Below, one piece after another: positions 28,801 to 37,602 of a stretch of 64,000 nt of DNA. The notes beneath the pieces are model-generated. The model was not told the DNA's origin. It did no database searches and worked only from the letters and a program-made list of their open reading frames with translations. The stretch covers positions 1 through 64,000 of the forward strand of contig NZ_PNDS01000010.1 in the NCBI RefSeq assembly GCF_005886535.1, in the 5' to 3' direction. Position 1 is the first letter of the stretch, and each line of letters opens with the position of its first letter. Origin of the DNA: Pseudoalteromonas sp. S2755. GTDB taxonomy: Bacteria; Pseudomonadota; Gammaproteobacteria; Enterobacterales; Alteromonadaceae. The translations under genes and the position numbers were made by a program.

Positions 28801-31800
28801 TCGCCCTGATTCAGTACAACCTGTACAGGCTCAGGTAACCCCTCCCAGAAAAATACGGTTCTTAACGTGTCATGACGCGCAACTAAACTCTGTAGCGCCG
28901 TAATTAATTGCTCTACCAACTCTGCATTAGCAAGCTTTAAAGTAAAGGAGGTTAAGTATAAGTCTTCCGTTTTGTCCATTATATGGTGAAAAAGCATCCC
29001 CTCTTGTAACGGGCTTAAAGGGTATATATCCGCGATGTTTTCCTTGCCACCAGGGACTTTGCCAATAAGGCTAGACAGCTCGACATTATTTAAAGACACC
29101 ATGTTTAGTTTTTCAACCGTGACATCTTTCGGAGCTGTTATCTGGTTTTTTGGTGCCACAAACTCGCTATTCTCGCTATCAAGCTGTGTTACCTTTTTCG
29201 CTAACTGCTGGATTGAAATTGGCTGCAGAATATCCGTGATAGTTACAAACAACCCTTGTAACTTAAGTTGTGCTTGCACATTAAGAGCCAATAGCGAATG
29301 GCCACCTAATTCATAAAAGCTACTCGTAGTACTAATAACATCATATTCTTGTTGAAGCACCTCAGCGTAAACATCAACTATCGCCTTTTCATGCATAGTA
29401 CATGGCGCGACATAGTTACCATAGCTAGATGCAATGTCAGGTTTTGGCAATGCTTTCTTATCAATTTTACCGTTTACGGTAAGTGGCCACTCGTTGACCA
29501 CTATAATTACACTTGGCACCATGTAATCTGGAAGCATTGCAGCTAACTGATTTCTGATCTCAGAGCCTGTAGCTACTAAGTCTCTATTATCTAAGGATAT
29601 CGCAGACTTAGCATAGCCCACCAACTGTTGGCTACCAGCTATATCTAAAGCCATTACTAGCGCGGAATCGACAGCGTTGAGGTCACTGAGTCTAGACTCG
29701 ATTTCCCCTAATTCAATTCTAAAGCCACGGATTTTAACTTGATCATCAGCTCGTCCAACAAATTCGATATTGCCATCAGCCAAGTAACGAACAAGGTCTC
29801 CTGTACGATATAAGTGTACTGAACTGTTTGAACTAGATTGATTATAAAAAGGGTTCTTTATGAAGCGCTCAGCCGTTAGCTCCTCCCGCTTGAAATAACC
29901 TCTAGCCAAACTAGCACCACCGACATACAACTCCCCGATGCAACCAAAAGGAACTAAGTTTTGCTCCTCATCAAGAATATATGCAGTATTGTTATTGATA
30001 GGACGACCTATTGGCGCACCATACTCAACTGCCGATAGTTCACAAGCAGTTGCGTATACAACAGCTTCTGTTGGCCCATATACATGCATCAGGCTAACAT
30101 TTGGATAGGCTTCTTTGAAACGCTCTACGTTTTTAACATCACAACGCTCCCCGCCAAATAATACTTGCTCTATCTTTGTATTAGCAAAAGCATTATTTTC
30201 CACTAATACATTAAACAGTGCCGTGGTTGTAAATAGGTTGGTGATCCCATCACGCGAGATTTGAGTGTGAAATTGCTGTGCATCAAGTGCAATATCTTGC
30301 GGATAGATATACAAAGAAGAACCATTAGTCAGACTAAAAAACAAGTCATACACAAACGCATCAAAAGCATGTGAGGATAAACTCGCCATTTTTGTTGATA
30401 AATCTACTTCGGCATACGTAGGTGAGGAAACAAATGCGACTACCCCGTGATGTTCAACCATCACTCCTTTTGGCTGACCTGTAGAGCCTGAGGTATATAT
30501 CAAGTACGCTAAGTTATCTGCTGCAATATCTACATTCGGATTCTCTTGGCTGTATTGGTTACCAAGCACAGCTTTCGTATTTGCCATAATTTCATCAAGG
30601 GCAAGTATCGCTCCATTAAAGTGTGTCAAAACAGAACAAAGATGTGCCTGGCTTAAAATCAGATTAATGCCTGTATCCTCGCACATATACGTTAGACGTT
30701 CTTTTGGATAACTTGGATCTAATGGTACATAGGCGCCACCAGCTTTCAGAATAGCCAAAATGCCTACGACCATTTCTAAAGAACGACCAACACATAATCC
30801 AACAGGCATCTCGGCACACACACCGTGTTCATCAATCAAATAGTGGGCCAGCTCATTCGCTTTTTCATTTAATGCTTGGTAGGTCAGCTGCTCATCACCA
30901 AATACCACCGCTACCTTCTCTGGATGTAACTCAGCTTGATGCTCAATTAGTTCGTGAATACAAGCAGATTTTGAAAATTCAGTCGCAGTTTGATTCAACT
31001 CTTCAACCAAAAAGTGGGTTTCATTGTCACTCAGCAGATCGATTTGTGAAAGCGCACAATCGTCATGATCAGCAGCAACAAGTTGCTCTAACACCGCAAT
31101 AAAATGAGTTGCCATTGAGCTGATAAACGATTGCTCAAATAACTGAGTTGCAAAATGCCACTGACAAGAAATCTCGCCTTTGCTTTCAACACAATTTAAA
31201 TGTAGCTGAAGGTCTGTAAGCTTTTGCTCAGGATCAAGTATTTCAATATCCATGCCGCCAAGTTGCTGCACGCTGGACTCAAACGCTGAGTAAGTAAACA
31301 TCACTTGGGTTAGTAATTCATTATCCAAAGAGGATACTTTAAGGATCTCATTCAAGGGCAAGGCTTTGTGAGTCATGACCTGATTTAACATGTCCTGATA
31401 TCTAGGTAATGCAAGCGCTAGCGTTTCTGATTGCGCACATTCAAAGCGGATCGGAAGCGTATTAACAAAGTACCCAACTAATGGTTGCAATTCCACTTCG
31501 TCTCTATTGGCAACAGGTGTACCTATAACCACATCTTTTTGCTGGCTGTATTTGGTTAGTAGCAACGTAAATGCAAACTGGAATAGGGTATACATAGTTG
31601 TGTTGTATTTGTTACACAGCTGCTTGAGTGTCTTAGCCAAGTGAGAAGTAACAGGTACTGTCACGGTCTCCGCTACCAACGGTGAATTATTGCTTTGACT
31701 AAACTGCGCAAGATTTAGTGACTCACATTCCCCACTGAGATAAGTTGACCAAAACTCTCTGTCAATTTCCGCATTTTCGTGGCTGAGATAAAAATCCTGC

Positions 31801-32534
31801 CATAGGCTAAAATGCCCATATTCATGAGTAAGTGTTGATAACTCGAGTTCTTTGCCATTCACCAGTGCAGTGTAAACGGAGTTCAGCTCTCTGTTGATAA
31901 GTTCAAGAGACCATCCATCTGTTGCTATGTGATGGCATTTAATAAGAAGATAATGTACCTCTTCAGACTGGCTCACTACAGAAGCTTTTAGCAAAACATC
32001 TTTATCCAACGCGAATTCATGTTGTTGGAACTCACTGATAACCGTATCCAGCAATTGCCCTTTATCTCCTTCACCTGCCGAATACACAGGCAGTGAAAAT
32101 GCAGGCTGAGATTGGCAAGTTGTGGTTAGTACACCATTGTTATCGTGATACGTCATACGTAACTGTTTGTGCCTCATAACCAGTACATGCAACGCTTGCT
32201 CAAGTACATCAGTATTTAATGTTCCGTTTAAGCGCAGGATACGAAAGAAATTATAAGGCTGTCCGGAAGTCAGTTGCTCCAGTAACCACATCTGGCGCTG
32301 TCCTGTCGAGATAACACCCGTATCATCAAGCGGTTTATCAAAAATTGCTGATTTTTCTTTTTTCAGCTCTAGCGTCTTAATGATGTCAATAAGCTGCTGT
32401 TTATTCTCTTTAATAAAGCTAATCTGCGCTTGTTGTAGCACGCCTTGCGGGGCATTAACTTTCAGTTGCTCATTGTCCACACTCAAAGCAACATGATTGG
32501 TGACACAATAGTCTAAAAAGGTACTAATATTCAT
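25815..32534 (-). CDS. Two-module NRPS, C-A-T-C(dual-type)-A-T (Ile/Val-like, then Asn)
   Basis: 2239 aa. TubC-type docking domain 1-55. First C domain with HHIATDG near 203. First A domain (about 540-1040) with pocket DAYFLGVVYK, 8 of 10 with the isoleucine code DGFFLGVVYK. T with GGHSLL near 1077. The second C domain (about 1165-1600) differs in type: it opens with DIYPLSPLQEGMLFHH and has HHLIIDH, features of dual epimerization/condensation domains, so the residue before it is probably converted to D. The second A domain has pocket DATKVGEVGK, 8 of 10 with asparagine DLTKLGEVGK. T with GGHSLL near 2174. The tail reads EIEEVEF. There is no separate E domain. It follows the ABC exporter gene by 18 bases. 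Confidence 0.95.
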   Translation of the reverse strand: MNISTFLDYCVTNHVALSVDNEQLKVNAPQGVLQQAQISFIKENKQQLIDIIKTLELKKEKSAIFDKPLDDTGVISTGQRQMWLLEQLTSGQPYNFFRILRLNGTLNTDVLEQALHVLVMRHKQLRMTYHDNNGVLTTTCQSQPAFSLPVYSAGEGDKGQLLDTVISEFQQHEFALDKDVLLKASVVSQSEEVHYLLIKCHHIATDGWSLELINRELNSVYTALVNGKELELSTLTHEYGHFSLWQDFYLSHENAEIDREFWSTYLSGECESLNLAQFSQSNNSPLVAETVTVPVTSHLAKTLKQLCNKYNTTMYTLFQFAFTLLLTKYSQQKDVVIGTPVANRDEVELQPLVGYFVNTLPIRFECAQSETLALALPRYQDMLNQVMTHKALPLNEILKVSSLDNELLTQVMFTYSAFESSVQQLGGMDIEILDPEQKLTDLQLHLNCVESKGEISCQWHFATQLFEQSFISSMATHFIAVLEQLVAADHDDCALSQIDLLSDNETHFLVEELNQTATEFSKSACIHELIEHQAELHPEKVAVVFGDEQLTYQALNEKANELAHYLIDEHGVCAEMPVGLCVGRSLEMVVGILAILKAGGAYVPLDPSYPKERLTYMCEDTGINLILSQAHLCSVLTHFNGAILALDEIMANTKAVLGNQYSQENPNVDIAADNLAYLIYTSGSTGQPKGVMVEHHGVVAFVSSPTYAEVDLSTKMASLSSHAFDAFVYDLFFSLTNGSSLYIYPQDIALDAQQFHTQISRDGITNLFTTTALFNVLVENNAFANTKIEQVLFGGERCDVKNVERFKEAYPNVSLMHVYGPTEAVVYATACELSAVEYGAPIGRPINNNTAYILDEEQNLVPFGCIGELYVGGASLARGYFKREELTAERFIKNPFYNQSSSNSSVHLYRTGDLVRYLADGNIEFVGRADDQVKIRGFRIELGEIESRLSDLNAVDSALVMALDIAGSQQLVGYAKSAISLDNRDLVATGSEIRNQLAAMLPDYMVPSVIIVVNEWPLTVNGKIDKKALPKPDIASSYGNYVAPCTMHEKAIVDVYAEVLQQEYDVISTTSSFYELGGHSLLALNVQAQLKLQGLFVTITDILQPISIQQLAKKVTQLDSENSEFVAPKNQITAPKDVTVEKLNMVSLNNVELSSLIGKVPGGKENIADIYPLSPLQEGMLFHHIMDKTEDLYLTSFTLKLANAELVEQLITALQSLVARHDTLRTVFFWEGLPEPVQVVLNQGELCVEHVVLENYDTTAEGRALLEQHKSNRISLHQGPLLQLKVGKSNESDEYLVLVEHHHLIIDHIGLDILVEELSAVMSGNDEHLLTPTPYRNMVAYAKMKNSDDQGIGYFQELLGDLENKTTLFSGSTAAPEDTYSGRIDKALGEQLRKTSKHLGHSISAIFHTVWAQVAAQCTGEPDVVFGTVLSGRLNNFASTQRTMGMAINTLPLKVQTAKTNVRSMIGDIASGLQALIDVEQTPLSSVLNLTPFGGDLFNSVLNYRHSLEMEGEGEFIDGWEVLGAHERNNYSIFVNVDDYDLSGAFNVTVQTANGVCAKRLHGYFIEALTNILNSIEKSVELKQVSVIPKAELNTLLDSFNHTKVEYDDTCCIHELFEIQAEQNPERIAIQYQQSQLTYKQLNDKANKLARYLVENCKVVPDTLVGLSVERSPEMIIAILAILKAGGAYVPLDPSYPKDRLEFMVNDAELALILTQSRFQSVFENDACTLLTLDTLLDEKHESYSLIRHLSDHNLDKKMIELTPRHLAYVIYTSGSTGKPKGVLVEHHGVVNYLTYGQHYLQPHHKGAVMSTPLNFDATVTSLFVPLISGKQLVVLAEDLLSMFEQLAWYLFEQGDSWLFKLTPTHLDGLFPLFEGSSPCQQAHSLVIGGEQLTTNVVAKWQRHCLPNASYINEYGPTETVVGCTTFTISNEASLQTCGSSVLIGRPISNTKHFVLNGDMPAPMGAVGELCIAGVGVTRGYLNRPELNEQKFTTFTSPIGKVERIYRSGDLVRYLNDGNLEYIGRVDDQVKIRGFRIETGEVEAHLTKQNCVDSAVVLVREVDSQQVLIGYVKPSEATDSDSHSDFVTQLKALLGAYLPDYMIPSALVVVPSWPLTPNGKIDKRALPEPENNAVIGEYTAPESETEHALVAIWAELLNQEVGSISTTANFFEIGGHSLLMVRLFSHIQREFDITLELQALYESPYIRELAQLCDVIITKKELQQRLTQRVDCEIEEVEF

Positions 32535-32552
32535 AACGCGATTCTTCTTATT

Positions 32553-34256
32553 TTATGCTTGAGCCATACTTGGCATCGCAGGCTTTGCCAAACTAATTGC
32601 TGCGGTGTTCATCATGCTTTTTACCGCGCCAGATTCCATTTTGATAACTGAGTCTGCACAGTTGAAATATCTATCATCGTGTGTGATCGCGACCACTAAC
32701 TTACCCTGAGCTTTTAGCTCTGGCAGCACCTGGGTATAAAAGAAGTCTTTAAATTCAGGATCTTGATCTGCAGCCCACTCATCAAAGATGTAGATATCTT
32801 TATCTTCCATTAAAGCAACTAGTAGTGCTAAGCGTCTTCGTTGACCATCAGAAAGTTTAGTTGTAGTGAAAATATTGCCGACAAGCTCTGTCTTCCCAGT
32901 CAATTTGAACGTTTCCATATATTGCTGAACTTTTTCCCTGTCGATTTTTTCCGTTGGAATATAGAGCTTCTTAAACAAATGATAGTTTGAGAAAATAACA
33001 CCGACTTTTTCTCGCATTTGCATTAAATTGTTTTCTGTAACAACCGTATCATCAAACTGAACGCTGCCTTTAGTTGGACGGTAGTGGAAGGAAATCAGCT
33101 TACTTAATGTTGACTTACCAGAACCATTACCACCCACGATGAAATATATTTTTCCCTTCTCGAAATTGAGGCTCACCGGCTTGAGCGCAAACGCTTCATC
33201 TACTTCATCAGATGTATATTGATATTGAACCTCTGACAACGACAGTTTAGTCCACTCGGTGTTTTCAACCGTATTTTTGCTAGTACTGTAAACCTCAGGC
33301 TCTAGCATTTGTAGCTGGTGCACCCGCTCTAAAGACACCTGAGCAATCTTAAGAGTTTGCATCATTGATAAAATACTCGCGATTGGTCCTGTGATGTAGA
33401 GCAATGCCATCACCACACCAAAAGCACTTGTACCTGAGCTTAAATACCCAGTTGGTAACAAAAAGACCACTGCGCCAATTACGAAGAAGCAAATCATTTC
33501 ACTGGCGTTACCCGCCAAGTGAATAATCGCATCACCACGTTTTTCTTGCGATGTTGAGCTCGCTAGCGGCACGGCAATTTCTTCGGCTAAAAATTGCTTT
33601 CCTTTCTCGTGACTCAGCTTCATTTCATAAGCACCGAAGATCAGCCCTCGGATCCCTTCTTGTAATGCATCTTTATCGTTTCGAGAGCGGGTATACAGCC
33701 CTTTAGCAAACAACACGGGAAGTTGAAAAAGTAAAACTCCGATGACAATTGCAACACAAATAAAGGCAAATACTTGTAAGTCTAAATAAGCCAGATAAGT
33801 CAACATGCCCAATACGGTCACCAAAGATACAATCATCATTGGTATAGCAACGGCAGCATTCGTTATTTTATTCACATCATCAACGACGATATTCAGAATC
33901 TTAGAAAAGCCTATACGTTCAACTGTATCAACACCTAAAGCTTGAATGCGTTTTGCAACACTTAACTTTAAATCGGCGGAGGCTGATTTCGCGATGTTGT
34001 TGACAAAAATTACAGAAGCAACCTTAGTCAATAAAATAGCAGTAACAAAGATGAAAAAACCAGCACCTCCGTCTTCTAACAATACATAATCCGATACAGT
34101 AAGAGAATCATCCTCCAGTCCACTCAAAATAAATGGAATAATTAAGCTATATAGGGCACCTGACAGCATCCCAAGCACGACAGCAAAAACAAGTTGTTTC
34201 GGCGAGTAATTAAAAAGGAGCCTACTCAGTGAGGTTAGCTTTCTATTTTTATTCAT
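32553..34256 (-). CDS. Cyclic-peptide-type ABC exporter (SyrD/PvdE-like), fused membrane and ATPase domains
   Basis: 567 aa inner-membrane half-transporter that should work as a dimer. The N-terminal 310 residues carry about six membrane segments. The ATPase domain shows Walker A GGNGSGKST, signature LSDGQRRRLALL, Walker B with DEWAADQDP and a switch His in ITHDDRYF. The DEWAADQDP stretch is typical of the SyrD/PvdE family, which moves NRPS lipopeptides or siderophore precursors to the periplasm. It sits between two NRPS genes in the same operon, so it almost certainly exports this product or its precursor. With the TolC-like protein upstream in the operon it could form an envelope-spanning route, but no periplasmic adaptor is encoded nearby. 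An AAAGG ribosome site lies about 10 bases before the ATG. Confidence 0.93.
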   Translation of the reverse strand: MNKNRKLTSLSRLLFNYSPKQLVFAVVLGMLSGALYSLIIPFILSGLEDDSLTVSDYVLLEDGGAGFFIFVTAILLTKVASVIFVNNIAKSASADLKLSVAKRIQALGVDTVERIGFSKILNIVVDDVNKITNAAVAIPMMIVSLVTVLGMLTYLAYLDLQVFAFICVAIVIGVLLFQLPVLFAKGLYTRSRNDKDALQEGIRGLIFGAYEMKLSHEKGKQFLAEEIAVPLASSTSQEKRGDAIIHLAGNASEMICFFVIGAVVFLLPTGYLSSGTSAFGVVMALLYITGPIASILSMMQTLKIAQVSLERVHQLQMLEPEVYSTSKNTVENTEWTKLSLSEVQYQYTSDEVDEAFALKPVSLNFEKGKIYFIVGGNGSGKSTLSKLISFHYRPTKGSVQFDDTVVTENNLMQMREKVGVIFSNYHLFKKLYIPTEKIDREKVQQYMETFKLTGKTELVGNIFTTTKLSDGQRRRLALLVALMEDKDIYIFDEWAADQDPEFKDFFYTQVLPELKAQGKLVVAITHDDRYFNCADSVIKMESGAVKSMMNTAAISLAKPAMPSMAQA

Positions 34257-34269
34257 TGTTTTAAGCCTT

Positions 34270-37200
34270 TTAAAATACTAATTCTTCATTATTTGTTTGA
34301 TCAACCACAGCGGCGCTGAGTTGCTGCATCTTTTGCTTATCCAGCTCAAGGTCGATTTGCTTCGCACACAAACGTATCGTCGGTGACGTCATAAACGATG
34401 CTATTGAGAGATCGATAGAAAATAGAGCATTTGATTTTGCGACTAACTTACTAGCAAGTAGAGAGTGACCGCCGAGCTCAAAAAAGTTACCTTCCACAGA
34501 AATCTCTGGCATCTCAAATAGTTCACTCCATAAACCTTGAAGCGCGACCTCCGTTGCAGTTTCAGGCTCCACATAATCACTTTGCAATTGTGGTATGGGT
34601 AGTGACTTACGATCTACTTTTCCGTTGGCGTTTAACGGTAAAGCATCCAAACAACTAAATAGTGTTGGTCTCATTGAAGCAGGGAGTTGCTCATCCATCT
34701 GCGCTTTAATTTGCGCTAGTACTTGCTTTTCATCCGCTTCATCTCGGAGACAGAAATAGAGCACAAGGACCGTTTCTGTATCATTTATTGTTTGCGGATG
34801 AACCACACAACTTTTTACTGCGTGGACTAAATTAACACAGCTTTCAATGTCCCCTAACTCAATACGCACACCTCTTAAACTGATTTGATTATCTAAGCGG
34901 CCATAAAACTCGTAATAACCATCCGAGTTTCGCTTGGCTCTATCACCGGTCTTGTAGATACGTTGTGCTAATTTCTGCTCAAAGACAAAATGCTTATTGC
35001 TCTGTTCTACATTGTTAACATAGCCAGCTGCAAGCGATAGACCGGCGACACATAACTCACCACTGACGCCATCAGGCTGTCGAGCTCCGTATGGATTCAT
35101 CACATAATAATTGACGTTTGGATGTGGCTGGCCGATACAATAGCCCAATGACTCTACTCTTCTGGCATCATAGCTACTGCTGACCACTGACGATTCAGTC
35201 ATGCCATACAATACTCGAATCTCGACGTCGGGTCTCCAATCTCTCAGTTTCTTAAGCAATGCTTCTGGCACCGGCTCCCCACCAACCAACAGCAATCTTA
35301 GTGCTGGATAACAGCTATCACCTCGATGCAGTACTTCATCAATCCAAGGAGACATCAAACTTGGTACAGCATGAAGTACAGAAACATTTTGAGTGCGCTC
35401 TACGAGATTTGGTATTAGCGACACATCTTCTCTGGAAACAATTTCTACTCCTCCTCCGCTAAGCAGCGGCACAAGGATTTCTAGTAGTGATACACCAAAA
35501 GCCTGAGAGCCTATCGTGGGCATGCTGTCGCTTGCCGAAAAGCCAAAGACATTGCGATTTGCTTCGATAGAGTAGAAGATACTTCCATGCGGAACAGCCA
35601 CTCCTTTCGGCACCCCGGTTGAACCTGATGTATATAACACGTAGGCAATATCATCCGCTGCTAGTACCGGCAGCCTTGTAGGTTTACTCCCTTGTAATAG
35701 CTGAGAAATGGCCACGATCTCTGGCTGCCAGTCTTCCAATACAACATCAAACTCTCCATGTGCAGTAACAATACAACTCAGCTCAGCGTTGCTACAAATC
35801 TGAGCAATACGCGCTTGCGGATAACTCGGATCGATAGGTACATAAGTCAACCCTGCACGCATAATTGCGAGCATAGAAATCACCATCTCAATCGACTTGT
35901 CCATACATACACCTACACGACAACCTGGTGCATAGCCTCGTTGCAATAACGCACCTGCTGAACGGCTAACACAGTCTTCGAGACTCTCGTAGGTTAATAC
36001 GTCATCATGATGACGAACAGCTATACATTCTCTGCTTGTTTGCGCTTGTTCAGCAATCAATTCAGGAAGACTCTTAAAACAAGGAAAATCTTGTACTGTC
36101 GCGAGTGTCATATCGTCAGTCGCGACAAAATCAACTTTTGCAAAAGCCCGTTCCGGTGCTGAAATTAACGTCGCAATAAACTGCTCAAAATACTTTCCTA
36201 GTTGTACGATCCACTTTTGACTAAACAGCTCGGTGTTATACTCCCAAACAAAAGCTAATTGCTTGCCTTTCGTAAATACATGGATAGAAAAGTCAAACTT
36301 TGAAACCTCCTGTTCATTCTTAATAAACTCAACCTGACAATCCTCTAGCTCGAACTGTTCAAGCGCATTGTCTTGTGCAACCAGCATAATTTGCACCAGA
36401 GGCAAATGATTTGATTGATATTCAACCTCTGCGCACTTAACGATTTCATCAAACGGAATGTATTGATGTTGTTTTGCTTGCTGAACTAGTCCTTTACATT
36501 GCTGTAACGCATCCGCTAGGCCGTCTTCTGCTGAAAATTGAAAACGAAACGGCAAGGTATTTGCAAACATACCGACAGTGTGCCCTACATTGTCACAACC
36601 GCGATTAGCGTAGACAGAGCCAAACACAACATCTTGACTATCACTCATTCGTGATAGAAAACAAGCGAATAACGATTGCAACATAGAAAATCTAGACACA
36701 CCATGTTGTTTAGCCGCCACTTTTATAGCGCTAGATAGCTCAGGACTAAGCAGTTGTTCGGTTCGCTTTCCTTTTACCGTCATCCCTGCTGGTCTTTGTT
36801 TTTGTAGCGGAAAATTATGGCAACTTGGCGCTCCTTGTAATAGTGTCCGCCAATACGCAACACCTTCCTTACCGGCTTCTGAGTTAAGATATTGCTGCTG
36901 CCACTCACTAAAATCAGCATATTGGGCTTGGACAGGGTAATGCTGCACATCTCCTTTTGCATAAGCATCGGAAAGTGTTTGAAGTATTATTTTGGCCGAA
37001 AAACCATCCGCAGCAATATGGTGGACATTGATACTCAACACACTGTAGTCCGACAACTCAAAAACATGCGCTCTAATAGGCCACTCGGCCGTTAAATCGA
37101 AACGATAATTCGCTTCAACCTGCAGAGCATGCTGCAGCTCAGATTCACAGTCTAATTTAGTATGTGATAATACAAAATCACTCATAGGCTGAACTTGCTG

Positions 37201-37602
37201 TGTGTTATTCGCTTCAACGTATACGGTTCTCAATACATGATGCTGTTCAACTAGTGTCGAAAATGCATGCTGCAATTGATGAACATTCAACTTGCCCACT
37301 ATTTTGTATGCCACAGGCAAGTTGTAATAAGACTGCTGAGCTAATGACTCCAACAAGTACATACTTTTTTGGTGACTCGACATCGAAGCCGTATAAGTCT
37401 CTCCTCGCGCAATGGTGTTAATATCAAAAACACTATTTTTCGCACCACTTAAGGCAATGATTTCTTGTTTTCGCTCTCTCAACAATGCGATTTCAGATTC
37501 TGATAACTCGCTTACGTTACCTTCTAATAACAGCTGACCATTTTGACAGCTCAGTACGACACCTTTACTTGCAAGTAAATCAAATAGCTCAGCTAACCTC
37601 AT
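34270..37602 (-). CDS. NRPS module C-A-T, first module, with unusual A-domain pocket (Gly at position 235)
   Basis: 1110 aa. TubC-type docking domain 1-50, facing the tail of the fatty acyl-AMP ligase just upstream (genes overlap as ATGA). The C domain has HHIAADG near 197 and should join the fatty acyl group to the first building block. The A domain (about 495-980) has YTSGSTG near 658, YKTGDR and NGKVDRK, but VLYGMTE has Met for Pro. The pocket helix reads QAFGVSLLEIL, where normal alpha-amino-acid domains have FDxxxW. The pocket reads G-V-L-H-L-G-L-V-V-K. Asp235 binds the alpha-amino group, so its loss points to a substrate without a normal alpha-amino group (keto, hydroxy or beta-amino acid). 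No KR is present to reduce a keto acid. T with GGHSLL near 1048; tail NNEELVF. Confidence 0.93.
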   Translation of the reverse strand: MRLAELFDLLASKGVVLSCQNGQLLLEGNVSELSESEIALLRERKQEIIALSGAKNSVFDINTIARGETYTASMSSHQKSMYLLESLAQQSYYNLPVAYKIVGKLNVHQLQHAFSTLVEQHHVLRTVYVEANNTQQVQPMSDFVLSHTKLDCESELQHALQVEANYRFDLTAEWPIRAHVFELSDYSVLSINVHHIAADGFSAKIILQTLSDAYAKGDVQHYPVQAQYADFSEWQQQYLNSEAGKEGVAYWRTLLQGAPSCHNFPLQKQRPAGMTVKGKRTEQLLSPELSSAIKVAAKQHGVSRFSMLQSLFACFLSRMSDSQDVVFGSVYANRGCDNVGHTVGMFANTLPFRFQFSAEDGLADALQQCKGLVQQAKQHQYIPFDEIVKCAEVEYQSNHLPLVQIMLVAQDNALEQFELEDCQVEFIKNEQEVSKFDFSIHVFTKGKQLAFVWEYNTELFSQKWIVQLGKYFEQFIATLISAPERAFAKVDFVATDDMTLATVQDFPCFKSLPELIAEQAQTSRECIAVRHHDDVLTYESLEDCVSRSAGALLQRGYAPGCRVGVCMDKSIEMVISMLAIMRAGLTYVPIDPSYPQARIAQICSNAELSCIVTAHGEFDVVLEDWQPEIVAISQLLQGSKPTRLPVLAADDIAYVLYTSGSTGVPKGVAVPHGSIFYSIEANRNVFGFSASDSMPTIGSQAFGVSLLEILVPLLSGGGVEIVSREDVSLIPNLVERTQNVSVLHAVPSLMSPWIDEVLHRGDSCYPALRLLLVGGEPVPEALLKKLRDWRPDVEIRVLYGMTESSVVSSSYDARRVESLGYCIGQPHPNVNYYVMNPYGARQPDGVSGELCVAGLSLAAGYVNNVEQSNKHFVFEQKLAQRIYKTGDRAKRNSDGYYEFYGRLDNQISLRGVRIELGDIESCVNLVHAVKSCVVHPQTINDTETVLVLYFCLRDEADEKQVLAQIKAQMDEQLPASMRPTLFSCLDALPLNANGKVDRKSLPIPQLQSDYVEPETATEVALQGLWSELFEMPEISVEGNFFELGGHSLLASKLVAKSNALFSIDLSIASFMTSPTIRLCAKQIDLELDKQKMQQLSAAVVDQTNNEELVF

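Noticed and set aside
34270-37602. A ketoreductase inserted in the first-module A domain, as in keto-acid modules
   Set aside because: No GxGxxG Rossmann motif or YxxxN site is present, and the length (1110 aa) leaves no room for one.
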